A stretch of 49,430 nucleotides of DNA from Nonomuraea deserti (GTDB lineage Bacteria > Actinomycetota > Actinomycetes > Streptosporangiales > Streptosporangiaceae): contig NZ_SMKO01000057.1 of assembly GCF_004348685.1 (NCBI RefSeq), positions 1 through 49,430 on the forward strand, read 5' to 3'. Both the position numbers and the translations under genes were made by a program. Positions within the stretch are counted from its first letter, which is position 1; every line of letters begins with the position of its first letter. A model generated the notes under the pieces. That model saw only the letters and a program-made list of their open reading frames with translations, was not told where the DNA came from and searched no databases. This document shows, in pieces, positions 1 through 8,989 of this stretch.

Positions 1-748
1 GCGGGCGGGTGTCGTCGCCCTTGCTGTGAGGGCCGAGGCGGTGGGTGGCGAACTCGACGATCAGGGGCCGGGGGTCGGCGCGCAAGGAGCCGATCAGGGG
101 CGCCAGGCCGTCCCGGATGCGGGGGATCTCGAACAGGTCCACGCGGTGGTGGCCGATGCCGAACGCCCCCGCCCGGCCCTCGATCGTCCCCGCCATCTGC
201 AGAGCGGTGGGCGTGGACTGGGCGATGCCGTTGTGCTCGACCACGACCAGCAGCGGCAGGCGCCACAGTTGTGCCAGGTTCAGGGCCTCGTACACGGAGC
301 CCTCGCCCCACGTGCCGTCACCGATGTACACGCAGGCCAGCGCGCCGGGCTCGTGCCGCTTCAGCCGCAGCGCCACCCCGGCGGCGACCGGCAGGCTCTG
401 GCCCTGCACCCCGGTCGACAGGTAACGGTCCCGCCGCAGGTGCTGGCTGCCGCCGACGCCCTCGCAGACCGCGCCCTTCCTGCCCATGATCTCGGCGAGC
501 AGCCCTTCGGGGTCGCCGAACCTGGCCAGGTAGTGCCCGTGCCCGCGGTGGTTGCTGAACACCCAGTCGGGTTCGCGCAGGAGCGGGCGCAGGGACACGG
601 GGACGTACTCCTGCCCCAGGCAGGTATGGGTGGTGCCGTTGAGCTCGCCCCGCCCGAAGAGCTCGAGGAGCTTCAGCTCGAAGGATCGGATCAGGAGCAG
701 CAGCGCCAGGTCGTCGTCAGAGAGTCTGTCCATAGGCTCCTCGAGCAC
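1..748 (-). CDS. Thiamine-diphosphate-dependent dehydrogenase E1 alpha subunit (3' end cut by window edge)
   Basis: E1-alpha subunits of pyruvate, branched-chain 2-oxoacid or acetoin dehydrogenase complexes decarboxylate a 2-oxoacid on thiamine diphosphate. About 249 codons are visible. The cofactor motif runs from GDGTWGEG (about residue 143) to EHNG (about 171), and HRGHGHYLA near 68 and the GVGGSQHL segment near 97 are family-typical. The start is taken as GTG at 748-746 because a full AGGAGG (762-757) lies 8 bases before it. An in-frame ATG at 733-731 has only a very close GAGGAG. The C-terminus and any E1-beta or E2 partner lie beyond the left edge, so the 2-oxoacid cannot be assigned. 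The family call is secure. Confidence 0.9.
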   Translation of the reverse strand, partial: MLEEPMDRLSDDDLALLLLIRSFELKLLELFGRGELNGTTHTCLGQEYVPVSLRPLLREPDWVFSNHRGHGHYLARFGDPEGLLAEIMGRKGAVCEGVGGSQHLRRDRYLSTGVQGQSLPVAAGVALRLKRHEPGALACVYIGDGTWGEGSVYEALNLAQLWRLPLLVVVEHNGIAQSTPTALQMAGTIEGRAGAFGIGHHRVDLFEIPRIRDGLAPLIGSLRADPRPLIVEFATHRLGPHSKGDDTRP

Positions 749-767
749 CAGGAAAACCTCCTGAAAG

Positions 768-795
768 GGTATACAACACCCGCACATCGCGTCCA
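768..795 (-). promoter_or_regulatory. Candidate promoter of the E1-alpha gene
   Basis: Reading leftward, TGGACG (795-790) and TATACC (773-768) are separated by 16 bases. The -10 box ends only 5 bases before the AGGAGG ribosome site, so the leader would be very short. Assigned by eye from hexamer resemblance. Confidence 0.4.
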
Positions 796-891
796 GGACG
801 GGACGGGGATGCCGCCGGGGCCGCGCCGCGCCTCGACGACGCGACCCGGCCCCGGCGTGGACACGCCTGGACAGGAGGGATCAGGCGGGGG

Positions 892-3800
892 TCAGGCGGC
901 GGCCTTGGCGGTGGCCGCTACCGACGCCCGCTCGGTGACGCCGTTGACGGTCACGGCGACCGTCACCTTCCCCTCGCGCAGCGCCGTGAGCGTGCCCTTC
1001 GACGGGTCTAGCACGGCGACGTGCCAGGGTTTGGCGGTCCTGCCGCTGCCGACGTGCAGGTTGGGCGAGCCCGACCACGCCGCCGAGACGGGGTAGGCGG
1101 CGGGCACCGTCCTGTCGTCCTGCCTGACGGCGGCCGTCACCTCGGCGGGCGTGCCGACGGCGACGGTGGCCGGGGCGGTCAGCGTGAGCTCGTCCACGTG
1201 CGGGCGCACCTGGGTGCCGATCCAGTCGGGCGCGTCGGCGAACCAGTTCCGCTTGACGTGCTCGGCCTCGGCCGGCGTGACCGGGTCGACGCCCCACAGC
1301 GACCAGCCGGTGAACCCGCCGTCCTCGGGTGCGGTGGCGGGGTTCTTGCCGGAGTTGCCGTTGATGAAGTACGGCACCGCGTCCACGCGGGCGGCGTGGA
1401 ACGTCCCCACGTGCGCCCCGATGTGAGCGGCGCCCTTGCCGGTGGTGCGCTGGAAGTCGGCCAGCCAGCCCTCCACGAGCGCCGCCTCCTTGCGGTCGCC
1501 GAGCTGGCTGCCCTTGCCCGGCGTGGGGTCGCGCGGCGGGACGTGGAACACGACGGTGACCGACCCGATCGAGGGCTCCTTCGCCGCCTTGTCCAGTTCG
1601 GACCTGAGCATGGCCACCTGCTCGAAGCCGCCGCCCCGCAGGTTCAGGCGGGAGGTGTCCAAGGTGATGAAGCGGGTGCCCTTGTGGTCGAAGGTCCGGT
1701 ACGTGTCGCCGAAGGCGGCCTTGAAGTTGTCAATCGCGCCGCCCATCACCTCATGGTTACCGGGGATGTAGTGATATTTCAGCTTTCCGCCCAGTTCCTC
1801 GTCGAGGATCCGCCTGGCCAGCGCGAAATCCTCGGGCGACGCCTCGTCCACCAGGTCACCGTTGATGAGCAGGAAGTCGGGCTCGGCCGCCTTGATCTCG
1901 CGCAGCGTGCGGCGGGCGTTCTTGACGAGGTCGCTGTCCGGCTCCCTGGCCACGAACTGCGCGTCCGACATGACCGCGAACCGCCACGGCATCGTCGCCA
2001 CCTCCTCCATGACCACCGGGTCGGCGACCTTCGGCGCGGGCGGCGCGTCGACCGGCGGCGGCACCTTGGCGACCAGGCCGTCGATCATGATCTCGTTGGT
2101 GTACTGCACGCCGGCCTTGGTCTCGGCCACGTAGAAGCGCCGCAGCCGCAGCGGATAATTGACGCCGGGCGGCACGGCGAACTCGACGTACTTCCAGCCG
2201 GTCCAGGTCATGTACGGCCCGCGCAGGATCTGCGACTGTCCGAGCGCGTCGTAGAACTCCAGGCTCGGCCACTCCCCCTTGCCGGTGGAGTGGATCCACA
2301 ACCCGAACGCCTGCGGCTGCCCCTCCACCACGATCTCCCCCGGCGGGCTGGCGTACGCGGCCCGGGTGGCGGTCGAGGTGCTGAAGTCGTACGACAGCTT
2401 GAGGCCGCCGCCGTCGTGACCGGGCGCGGCCGACAGCGAGCCGGTCGCGCGGGCGGCGGCGAACTTCCACGCGGCCGCGTCCTCGAAGTCGGCGACCGGT
2501 TTCTCGTCGAACCCCACGGTGACGGGCACGGCGGTGGTGAGCTTGCCGACCTTGGCGGTGATCAGCCCCGCTCCCGAGGCCTGCTTGGCCTTGACGGTGA
2601 AGAAGCCGTGCTCGGCGGCGGTCACCTCGAAGAGGTTCTTGTCGTAGTCGAGCCTGAGGTCGGCGGGCTCGATGGGCGCGGAGTTGCCGTTGCGGTCGTA
2701 GCCGACCACGCCGAACGTGGCCACGCCGTCCGCGCCGGCGATGCCGAGCCGGTCGGCGGTGGCGCCGAGCCGCTCGAGCGGCTGCAGGACGGTCAGCTCG
2801 ATGCTGCCCTTGGCACGGCCGCGGGAGGCGGTGACGGTGGTCTGGCCGGGCACCAGGGCGTGGAACCTGCCGTCGCGGACGACGCCGTGCACGGCGGGCT
2901 TCGCTCGCCAGGAGGGCGCGCCCTTGGCGGGGCCGTACGTCTCGTCGTACCCGGCGGCGGTCAGGCGCCTGGTGAGGCCGGGGAAGACCCGGTCGGGGCG
3001 GCCACCGGCGACGGGCGCGACGCCGGCCGCCTTGGAGGGGTCGCTCGCCGTCTCCAGCCAGAAGCCCTTCAGCTTGCCGCTGCCCTCGGGCGCGTAGAGC
3101 GCCAGGCCGTTGGGGACGTGCCGCTCGCCGCCGTCGGAGGGGCTGTTCTCCACCTGGACGTCGGCCGAGCCGGGCTCGCGGGCGAGCATGGTGGAGGAGC
3201 CGCCGCCGTCGAGGTTGAGCGCGTGGGCCGCGCCCAGCTCGACCATCATCGCCGCGAGCTCGTTGAGCGTGACGCCGCGGCTGTCGGCCTGGCGGCCGTC
3301 CACGGTCAGCAGGTACATCTTCCTGCCGTCGGCCGAGAACCCGACAGCGGTGCGCGGGTGGGCGCTGGTGTCGGTGGAGTTCTGTACGGCACCGTCCTTG
3401 ACCAGCACCCAGTTGCCGCCGACGGCCGCCTTGACCGTGCTGCCGTCCGACGCCTTGGGCTGGTACTTCACGTCGATCCGGTCGCCCTGCTTCAGTGCGG
3501 ACAGCGCCTCGGCGCCGGCGTCGCGGCCGAGCAGGATCGAGGTGCCCGCCGGGATCGGTCCGGTGCCCGCGGAGGTGCGCACCTCGGTCACCACGCCGTC
3601 TTCCAGGACGACCTCGGCGACGGTCGTGGCGCCCTCGACGGCGCGGGCCCGGTTGTAGGAGCCCCACAGCGGCGTGAAGAGCCCCACGCCGCCGTCCTGC
3701 ACGATCTGGTTGAACTGGGTGAGCGTGATCGGCGAGCCGCCGTCGGGCGTGGCGGTGCCCTCGAAGTACATCTTGAGCACGCGCCCGACGCCGTCGCCGG

Positions 3801-4296
3801 TGATCGCGACCGCGTTCTCGTGCCCGGCGACGGGCGACTGGACGAGCGTGCCGTCCTGGACGCCGATGCCCTGGGCGGCGCCGGAGTTGTTGATGTCGAA
3901 GAAGTCGCCGTTGACGGCGGCGACGGCGTGGGAACGCTTGGCGGGCCCGGACAGCGGCTCGGTCTTGGACACCTCGCCGGAGAACACGTAGTCGGCCTTG
4001 GCTCCGTGCTCTCCGCCCAGGTCAGCGGTGATCGCGTCGGCGCGCAGCCAGCCGAGCGGGTCGTAGGTGTCGAACGAGGTCAGCGAGATCCCCGGCGCCA
4101 CCGGCCGGGTCCTCTTGGCCGTCTCCAGCCGCTGCCGCCCTTCGGCGGCCTTGGTGATCAGCGTGGACGGCGGCGGGTAGGACGACGCTTTCTGGGCGTC
4201 CTCTACGGGGGGTGCGGGGTCGGCTTGCGCGGGCGCGCTCAGGGCCACGGGGGCTAACACGAGCGCGGCGGCGGCCAGCAATCTGAGGGTCTGCAC
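892..4296 (-). CDS. Secreted phosphodiester glycosidase (NAGPA domain) fused to metallophosphoesterase
   Basis: Extracellular two-enzyme protein of about 1134 residues. A signal peptide (residues 1-25, cleaved after APAQA) is followed by a NAGPA/phosphodiester-glycosidase domain (about 90-405) with NGDFFD (129-134), RTAVGF (315-320) and NLDGGGSS (361-368). Ig-like and carbohydrate-binding-like stretches fill 440-750. A calcineurin-like phosphoesterase follows (770-1000) with SDAQF (777), NGDLVD (812), GNHE (846), HVPP (918) and GAHVGTFH (960), then a C-terminal Ig-like tail. NAGPA-family enzymes remove a sugar from a sugar-phosphodiester, so the second domain could then take the exposed phosphate; this coupling is inference. 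GTG 4296 places the signal peptide at the N-terminus. TTG 4308 is an alternative; the ATG at 4392 would run into the divergent P450 gene. Confidence 0.85.
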   Translation of the reverse strand: MQTLRLLAAAALVLAPVALSAPAQADPAPPVEDAQKASSYPPPSTLITKAAEGRQRLETAKRTRPVAPGISLTSFDTYDPLGWLRADAITADLGGEHGAKADYVFSGEVSKTEPLSGPAKRSHAVAAVNGDFFDINNSGAAQGIGVQDGTLVQSPVAGHENAVAITGDGVGRVLKMYFEGTATPDGGSPITLTQFNQIVQDGGVGLFTPLWGSYNRARAVEGATTVAEVVLEDGVVTEVRTSAGTGPIPAGTSILLGRDAGAEALSALKQGDRIDVKYQPKASDGSTVKAAVGGNWVLVKDGAVQNSTDTSAHPRTAVGFSADGRKMYLLTVDGRQADSRGVTLNELAAMMVELGAAHALNLDGGGSSTMLAREPGSADVQVENSPSDGGERHVPNGLALYAPEGSGKLKGFWLETASDPSKAAGVAPVAGGRPDRVFPGLTRRLTAAGYDETYGPAKGAPSWRAKPAVHGVVRDGRFHALVPGQTTVTASRGRAKGSIELTVLQPLERLGATADRLGIAGADGVATFGVVGYDRNGNSAPIEPADLRLDYDKNLFEVTAAEHGFFTVKAKQASGAGLITAKVGKLTTAVPVTVGFDEKPVADFEDAAAWKFAAARATGSLSAAPGHDGGGLKLSYDFSTSTATRAAYASPPGEIVVEGQPQAFGLWIHSTGKGEWPSLEFYDALGQSQILRGPYMTWTGWKYVEFAVPPGVNYPLRLRRFYVAETKAGVQYTNEIMIDGLVAKVPPPVDAPPAPKVADPVVMEEVATMPWRFAVMSDAQFVAREPDSDLVKNARRTLREIKAAEPDFLLINGDLVDEASPEDFALARRILDEELGGKLKYHYIPGNHEVMGGAIDNFKAAFGDTYRTFDHKGTRFITLDTSRLNLRGGGFEQVAMLRSELDKAAKEPSIGSVTVVFHVPPRDPTPGKGSQLGDRKEAALVEGWLADFQRTTGKGAAHIGAHVGTFHAARVDAVPYFINGNSGKNPATAPEDGGFTGWSLWGVDPVTPAEAEHVKRNWFADAPDWIGTQVRPHVDELTLTAPATVAVGTPAEVTAAVRQDDRTVPAAYPVSAAWSGSPNLHVGSGRTAKPWHVAVLDPSKGTLTALREGKVTVAVTVNGVTERASVAATAKAAA

Positions 4297-4393
4297 GACC
4301 GAACTCAATCGCTCATGGATATAACTTTCAAGGCTTAAGCATGAACTAAAAGAAAATTTCAGATCTTGTACGCCTCGCGCGCGGCCCACCACG
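4297..4393. promoter_or_regulatory. Divergent promoter region between NAGPA fusion gene and P450
   Basis: The 97 bases between divergent genes include a clearly AT-rich stretch (4316-4376) unlike the surrounding DNA. Leftward, TTATAT (4324-4319) could be a -10 box for the NAGPA gene, giving a leader of about 15 bases. No convincing -35 or operator is seen for either gene. Confidence 0.45.
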
Positions 4394-5593
4394 ATGGAAC
4401 GCGTGGATCGACAGGCCTTCTACCGCGACCCGTACCCCGTCTACGCCCGCGCCCGCGCCGCCCGGGGGCTGACCTTCGCCGGCGAGCTGGACGCCTGGCT
4501 CGTGGCCCGGCACGCGGACGTGCGCGAGGTGCTGAGCCGGCCGGCCGACTTCTCCTCCCAGGGCGCCTTCCGCGGCGACGTGACGCCGAGCCCGCGCGCC
4601 TTCGCCGAGCTGGCGGGCGCGCCCGGCAACGCCCCCGTGGTGCTCAGCTCGGACGGCGAGGCCCACCAGCGTTACCGCAGGCCGCTCACCCGCGGCCTGT
4701 CGGCCACCAGGGTGGCCGCCGCACGGCCGTTCATCCGGGCCGCGGCGGCCGGGCTGGTCGCGTCGTTCGCGGCGGAGGGCGGGGTGGAGTGGATGGGCGG
4801 ATACGCCAGGCCGCTGCCCGCGACGGTCATCGGCCACCTGCTCGGCCTCGACCCGGCCGACGTGCCCGCCGCCATCCGGGCGGGCGACCGCGCCGAGGAC
4901 CTGATCTTCACGCCCATGCCGGAGGACGAGCAGATCGCCGCCGCCCGCGAGGTGGCCGCGCTGCGGCACCGGCTGGTCGCGCACGCCGCCCGTTCGCGCG
5001 AGCAGGACAACCTGACGGGCGAGCTGGTCCGCGGCCTTGCCCCAGGCCCCGGCGAGCCGACCACCCGGCAGCGCGACGAGATCGTGTCCAACACCCAGAA
5101 CCTCATGCTGGCCGGCCACCTCACCACCACCGCGCTGCTCGGCACCGCCGTGCACCGCCTGCTGCGGGACCGCCGCCAGTGGGAGCTGCTGTGCGAGCGG
5201 CCCGAGCTGATCCCGGCGGCGATCGAGGAGGCGGCCAGGTTCGAGGCGCCGGTGCAGGGATTCCGCCGCCGGGTCACCAGGCCGCTCACGCTGAGCGGCA
5301 CGCGGCTGGACGAGGGCGACACGGTGTTCGTGTCGTTCGCCTCGGCGGGCCGGGACGAGGCCGTGTTCGCGGAGCAGGACGTGTTCGACATCGCGCGGGA
5401 ACCGGCGCGTCACCTGTCGTTCGGGCACGGCGTGCACGGCTGCCCCGGCGCGCTCCTGGCCCGCGAGCAGGTGCGGATCACGCTGGAGCTGCTCGTACGC
5501 GAGCTGCCCGGGCTGCGCCTCGCCGAAGGCGAGGTCACCATGGCGGCCACCCCGATCCACCGCGCCCCGGAGAAGCTCGTCCTGGCCTGGTGA
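4394..5593 (+). CDS. Cytochrome P450
   Basis: Soluble bacterial class I P450 of 399 residues, normal for actinobacterial enzymes; it hydroxylates or epoxidises an unknown substrate with electrons from ferredoxin. The haem loop FGHGVHGCPG (343-352) carries the Cys-350 ligand, and the K-helix ExxR is E279-R282. The I-helix reads LAGHLTTT (239-246), so the usual acidic residue before the Thr pair is replaced by Leu-243. No ferredoxin, reductase or biosynthetic enzyme is adjacent, so its pathway is unknown. The ATG at 4394 has no clear ribosome site, but the protein begins where family members begin. Confidence 0.92.
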   Translation: MERVDRQAFYRDPYPVYARARAARGLTFAGELDAWLVARHADVREVLSRPADFSSQGAFRGDVTPSPRAFAELAGAPGNAPVVLSSDGEAHQRYRRPLTRGLSATRVAAARPFIRAAAAGLVASFAAEGGVEWMGGYARPLPATVIGHLLGLDPADVPAAIRAGDRAEDLIFTPMPEDEQIAAAREVAALRHRLVAHAARSREQDNLTGELVRGLAPGPGEPTTRQRDEIVSNTQNLMLAGHLTTTALLGTAVHRLLRDRRQWELLCERPELIPAAIEEAARFEAPVQGFRRRVTRPLTLSGTRLDEGDTVFVSFASAGRDEAVFAEQDVFDIAREPARHLSFGHGVHGCPGALLAREQVRITLELLVRELPGLRLAEGEVTMAATPIHRAPEKLVLAW

Positions 5594-5627
5594 TCCGGGC
5601 CCGCCCTGGCCTGGGGCGCTCGCGTCG

Positions 5628-8084
5628 CTACCGAGCCGTACGTTCGGGCGGCAGGCTCGGGCTGATCAGCCGGGCCAGCTCGTCGTGGTAGGGCGGGTCG
5701 AGCCAGTAACCCGAGTGCCAGCGCGCCTCGGGCAGCGGCTCGCCGGGCGCCGGCCGGAGCGGATCCCAGCAGAACCGGTCCACCGTGTTGCCGCGATCGG
5801 GTTCGGCGGCGAGGGGGTCGACGCGGCGGAACGCCGGGCCGCCGATGGGGTCGCTCAGCCGGTACAGGTTGCGCCAGGCGACCGCGTCGCGCAAGGCCGG
5901 CAGGCCATGGCCGGCGAAGTAGGCGGGGAAGAACGCGGCGTACAGGCGGCGCAGCGGCGACCCGTGGGTGAGCAGCCTGACCCGCCGGCGCGCGTCAGGG
6001 TCGAGCTGCAGCACCAGCGCGGCCGCGATGACGCTGCCCTGGCTGTGCCCGGACAGGACGACGGTGTCCCGGTCGGTCGCGGCCAGCCTGCCGACGCGGG
6101 CCACCAGCTCGGGGATGACGCGCTCGGTGTAGCAGGGCGGGGCCAGCGGGTGGATGGCCCTGGGCCAGAAGGTGGACACGTCCCAGACGATCCCGACGGT
6201 CCTGCGCAGCCGCGAGCTGCCGTACGTGCGGCGGCCGAGCAGCGCCAGGCCGACGACGGTGGCGGCCGTGGCCCAGCTCCCGATCGAGGCGAGCAGCCCT
6301 GCGAACCCCGCCTTCGGCGTGTACAGCTGCAGCTGGTAGATCACGGTCACCACGGCGAACCCGGCCACCCCGATGCCGGTGAGCACGCCCAGCACCAGCC
6401 CGGCCCGGTCGGTGAGCGCGGCCAGCGCCCACTTCCGGGCGACCGCGGCGCCGCCGCTCTCCCCGTAGTGGGCCTCCAGCTCGGGCACCAGCCTGCCCGC
6501 CTCGGCGCGGCGGATCAGCCAGAGGGCGATCGCCACCCCGGCGAACGCCGCCGCCAGCAGCGGCACCAGGGCGGCCGTCCACCAGACCGGGTCGTCGATG
6601 AAGAGCCTCCTGCCGGGCGGCCCCGGGTCGCCCAGGCTGCCGGGCACGCCGAAGAACGTGGCGGTCCAGAACAGCACGCCGAGCGCCAGCACGTTCGCGC
6701 AGCCTGCGGCCACCATCAGCATGAACCACGCGGCGAGCCCGCCCATCGCCGGCCGGTCCAGCGGGTCCCGGCCGGCGCCTGGCCGGTCCATGCGGGCCAG
6801 CACCCAGGTGGCGGCCAGGATGAACGCCCCGAGCCCCAGCATGAGCGCGAACTGGACGGGCCCCGCGCCCATGCCGGGCAGCACGAGCCCCTCCGCGCTC
6901 GGCGGCAGACCGGCCAGCGTCGCCCAGAACGTGGCCAGGAACACCAGCGGCGCGGCCACCCGCAACGCGTGGCACGCGACCTTGAGCCAGGTGGGCTCGC
7001 GCCCGCCGGAGTGCGGGTCCAGCCGCCGGCCGGTCCACGGCAGCACCACCAGCACGGCGGCGGCGAGTTCGACGCCCGCGTTCGCCGCCGTGAGCGCCAG
7101 CCCCAGCGGGGTGCCCGCGAAGGGCGCGGCGACGGCCAGCCCGATCGAGGCGATCGCGAAGGCGACGTGGACGATGCGCAGCCGCCACACCGGCGCGCCG
7201 CCGTGCCACAGCCGCGCCCGCGCCAGCAGCAGCCGCTCACGCGCAGGCCCGTCCACGGGCCCGGCCCCTGGCTCGCCACCGGACCCGCCACCGGACCCGG
7301 CCCCGGACTCACCCCCGAGATCGCCACCGGACCCGGCCCCGGACCCGGCCCCGGGATCGCCGTCGTGACCGCCGTCGTGACCGCCGTCGGGATTTCCGGC
7401 GTGACCGCCGTCGTGACCGCCGTCGGGATTTCCGGCGTGACCGCTGTCGGGATCGCCGTCGGGGACGACCTTGCGCTCGTCGCGGCGCCAGGTGCGGCGG
7501 GCGATCCACCACAGCAGGACGACCACCAGCAGCGGCGCCAGCGCGGTGACGGCCAGGCGCTTGGACGGCTCGTGCCCCCACATCGCGCCCATCCACCGCA
7601 GCCAGACGGGCGCGAGCTCATCGGTGCAGGCCCGCCCCGCGGCCGTGCACTGCCAGCCGACGAGGTCAACGCAGGCCCTGGTCACGGCGCCCACGAGGGT
7701 GCCGGTGAGCAGCAGGGCGAACAGCCGCTGCGCCGCCTCCGCCAGGTGCCGCAGCCGGTCGCCGCCCCGCGGTCTGGGCAGCATGAAGTAGGACAGGTTC
7801 GCCAGCGAGAACGGCAGCAGGAGCAGCCACAGCGCGATCGTCCGCCCGCCGGAGGTGAGGCCGCCCCACGCGTACGCCTCCCGCCGGCGGACGCCCGGCA
7901 CGTCGGCCCGGTCGCCCACCGGCCGGCCCGCCGTCCACCAGCGCCGGTAGAACCCGGTGGTCCGGTCCCCGGCGACCAGCCGGGGATGGGGATGGTTGAG
8001 CATGCCCGCCGGCGGCGTGCCGGAGACACCGTGGACGCGCAGCTCCGTCACCCCGCCGCAGGTCTCGTCGAGGAATCCGTCCAT
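5628..8084 (-). CDS. Multi-pass membrane protein with alpha/beta-hydrolase domain
   Basis: Uncharacterised protein of about 818 residues. The N-terminus contains TELRVHGVSG, a beta-strand and loop seen near the start of lipase-like hydrolases. Many hydrophobic spans follow, interrupted by a low-complexity Gly/Asp/His/Ser linker (about residues 210-280). The C-terminal domain has the nucleophile elbow GHSQG (Ser-681), a possible acid in the NLYRLSDPIGG segment and a His in PPYHDEL. It is likely a membrane-held esterase, lipase or thioesterase with its active site near the C-terminus; substrate unknown. ATG 8084 is preferred because AGGA lies 11 bases upstream; an in-frame GTG at 8108 lacks a ribosome site. 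It converges on the P450 gene. Confidence 0.75.
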   Translation of the reverse strand: MDGFLDETCGGVTELRVHGVSGTPPAGMLNHPHPRLVAGDRTTGFYRRWWTAGRPVGDRADVPGVRRREAYAWGGLTSGGRTIALWLLLLPFSLANLSYFMLPRPRGGDRLRHLAEAAQRLFALLLTGTLVGAVTRACVDLVGWQCTAAGRACTDELAPVWLRWMGAMWGHEPSKRLAVTALAPLLVVVLLWWIARRTWRRDERKVVPDGDPDSGHAGNPDGGHDGGHAGNPDGGHDGGHDGDPGAGSGAGSGGDLGGESGAGSGGGSGGEPGAGPVDGPARERLLLARARLWHGGAPVWRLRIVHVAFAIASIGLAVAAPFAGTPLGLALTAANAGVELAAAVLVVLPWTGRRLDPHSGGREPTWLKVACHALRVAAPLVFLATFWATLAGLPPSAEGLVLPGMGAGPVQFALMLGLGAFILAATWVLARMDRPGAGRDPLDRPAMGGLAAWFMLMVAAGCANVLALGVLFWTATFFGVPGSLGDPGPPGRRLFIDDPVWWTAALVPLLAAAFAGVAIALWLIRRAEAGRLVPELEAHYGESGGAAVARKWALAALTDRAGLVLGVLTGIGVAGFAVVTVIYQLQLYTPKAGFAGLLASIGSWATAATVVGLALLGRRTYGSSRLRRTVGIVWDVSTFWPRAIHPLAPPCYTERVIPELVARVGRLAATDRDTVVLSGHSQGSVIAAALVLQLDPDARRRVRLLTHGSPLRRLYAAFFPAYFAGHGLPALRDAVAWRNLYRLSDPIGGPAFRRVDPLAAEPDRGNTVDRFCWDPLRPAPGEPLPEARWHSGYWLDPPYHDELARLISPSLPPERTAR
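7365..7436 (-). repeat. Two exact 36-base tandem repeats encoding a His/Asp/Gly linker
   Basis: Positions 7365-7400 and 7401-7436 are identical 36-mers, flanked by shorter partial copies on both sides (to about 7460) and by a Gly/Ser/Ala-coding GC repeat (about 7260-7350). Being 36 bases long, each unit adds 12 residues without a frame change. The encoded unit is rich in His, Asp and Gly (GNPDGGHDGGHA). It lies in the linker of the membrane hydrolase. Confidence 0.9.
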
Positions 8085-8137
8085 GTGGACAAGGATCCTG
8101 CGGCGCACCCGTCACGTACAGTGATCGGTCGGATACT

Positions 8138-8989
8138 TTACGCTTTGGTCGCGCCGGCGGTGAGCCCGGTGATCAGGTGGCGCTGCACGAGGAGGAAGAC
8201 CGCGCCCGCCGGGATGGCGATCAGCACGGCGGAGGCGGTCATCAGCCCCCAGTCCGACCAGTGCTGGCCGACGAACTGCTGCAGGCCCACCCCCAGCGTG
8301 CGTTTGTCCTCCTGCGACATGAACACCGTGGCGTAGCCGACCTCGCCCCAGGCGGTCATGAAGCAGTAGAAAGCGGTCACCGCGATGCCCGGACGGGCCA
8401 GCGGCAGCACGACCCGCCAGAACGTGCCGAACGGCGTCAGCCCGTCCACCATCGCGGCCTGGTCGATCTCCACCGGCACGGTGTCGAAGTAGCTCTTCAT
8501 CATCCAGGCGCAGAACGGCACCGCGATCGTCATGTAGGCGATCACCAGGCCGGGGATCTGGTTGAGCAGGCCGAGCCCGGCCATCAGGTTGTACAGCGGG
8601 ACGATGAGGATGGCCACCGGGAACATCTGGGTGATCAGCAGCAGCCACATGACCGAGCGGTGACCGGGGAAGCGGAAGCGGCTGACGGCGTAGCCGGTGG
8701 TCGCGGCGAGGAACACGCCGAGCACCATGGTCAGCCCCGCCGTCAGCACGCTGTTGAGCAGCCACCGCGGGAAGGCGGTGGCGGTCAGCACGCGGGCGTA
8801 GTTGTCCAGCGAGGAGTCGTCGAACAGCTGGAGCTCGGCCGACAGCCAGCTGTCGCGCGGCTTGAGCGAGGTGAGCACCAGCCACACCACCGGGAACAAC
8901 GAGATCGCCACGGCGATGAGCAGGCCGGCGTGCAGGCCGACGGAGGCCAGCGGCCCCCGCTCGCCGCGGGGCCGGGTCGCGCGGGTCAC
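8138..8989 (-). CDS. malG: ABC transporter inner-membrane permease, MalG type
   Basis: Second permease of a CUT1-family maltodextrin importer, 283 residues with about six membrane spans. The EAA-type loop that docks the ATPase is visible as EIDQAAMVDG, followed by the typical VVLPLARPGI. GTG 8989 overlaps the malF stop in a GTGA tetrad and has AAGGAGGA upstream, which fixes the start and indicates translational coupling. It is the last gene of malE-malF-malG. No ATPase gene follows; such systems in Streptomyces use the shared MsiK ATPase. Maltodextrin specificity rests on the divergent pullulanase and the MalR-like operators. Confidence 0.9.
   Translation of the reverse strand: MTRATRPRGERGPLASVGLHAGLLIAVAISLFPVVWLVLTSLKPRDSWLSAELQLFDDSSLDNYARVLTATAFPRWLLNSVLTAGLTMVLGVFLAATTGYAVSRFRFPGHRSVMWLLLITQMFPVAILIVPLYNLMAGLGLLNQIPGLVIAYMTIAVPFCAWMMKSYFDTVPVEIDQAAMVDGLTPFGTFWRVVLPLARPGIAVTAFYCFMTAWGEVGYATVFMSQEDKRTLGVGLQQFVGQHWSDWGLMTASAVLIAIPAGAVFLLVQRHLITGLTAGATKA

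Noticed and set aside
1001..1016. GGTCTAG core resembling a dre site
   Set aside because: It lies inside the 3' coding end of the NAGPA gene, far from any promoter, and only half of the palindrome matches.
1021..4257. Long open frame opposite the NAGPA fusion gene (also 5685-8336 and 11915-14431 beside other genes)
   Set aside because: These are Arg/Gly/Pro-rich translations lacking domains, caused by the GC bias of the true gene on the other strand or frame.
4315..4392. Extended N-terminus for the NAGPA fusion starting at 4392
   Set aside because: It would place 32 residues before the signal peptide and abut the divergent P450 start with no room for promoters.
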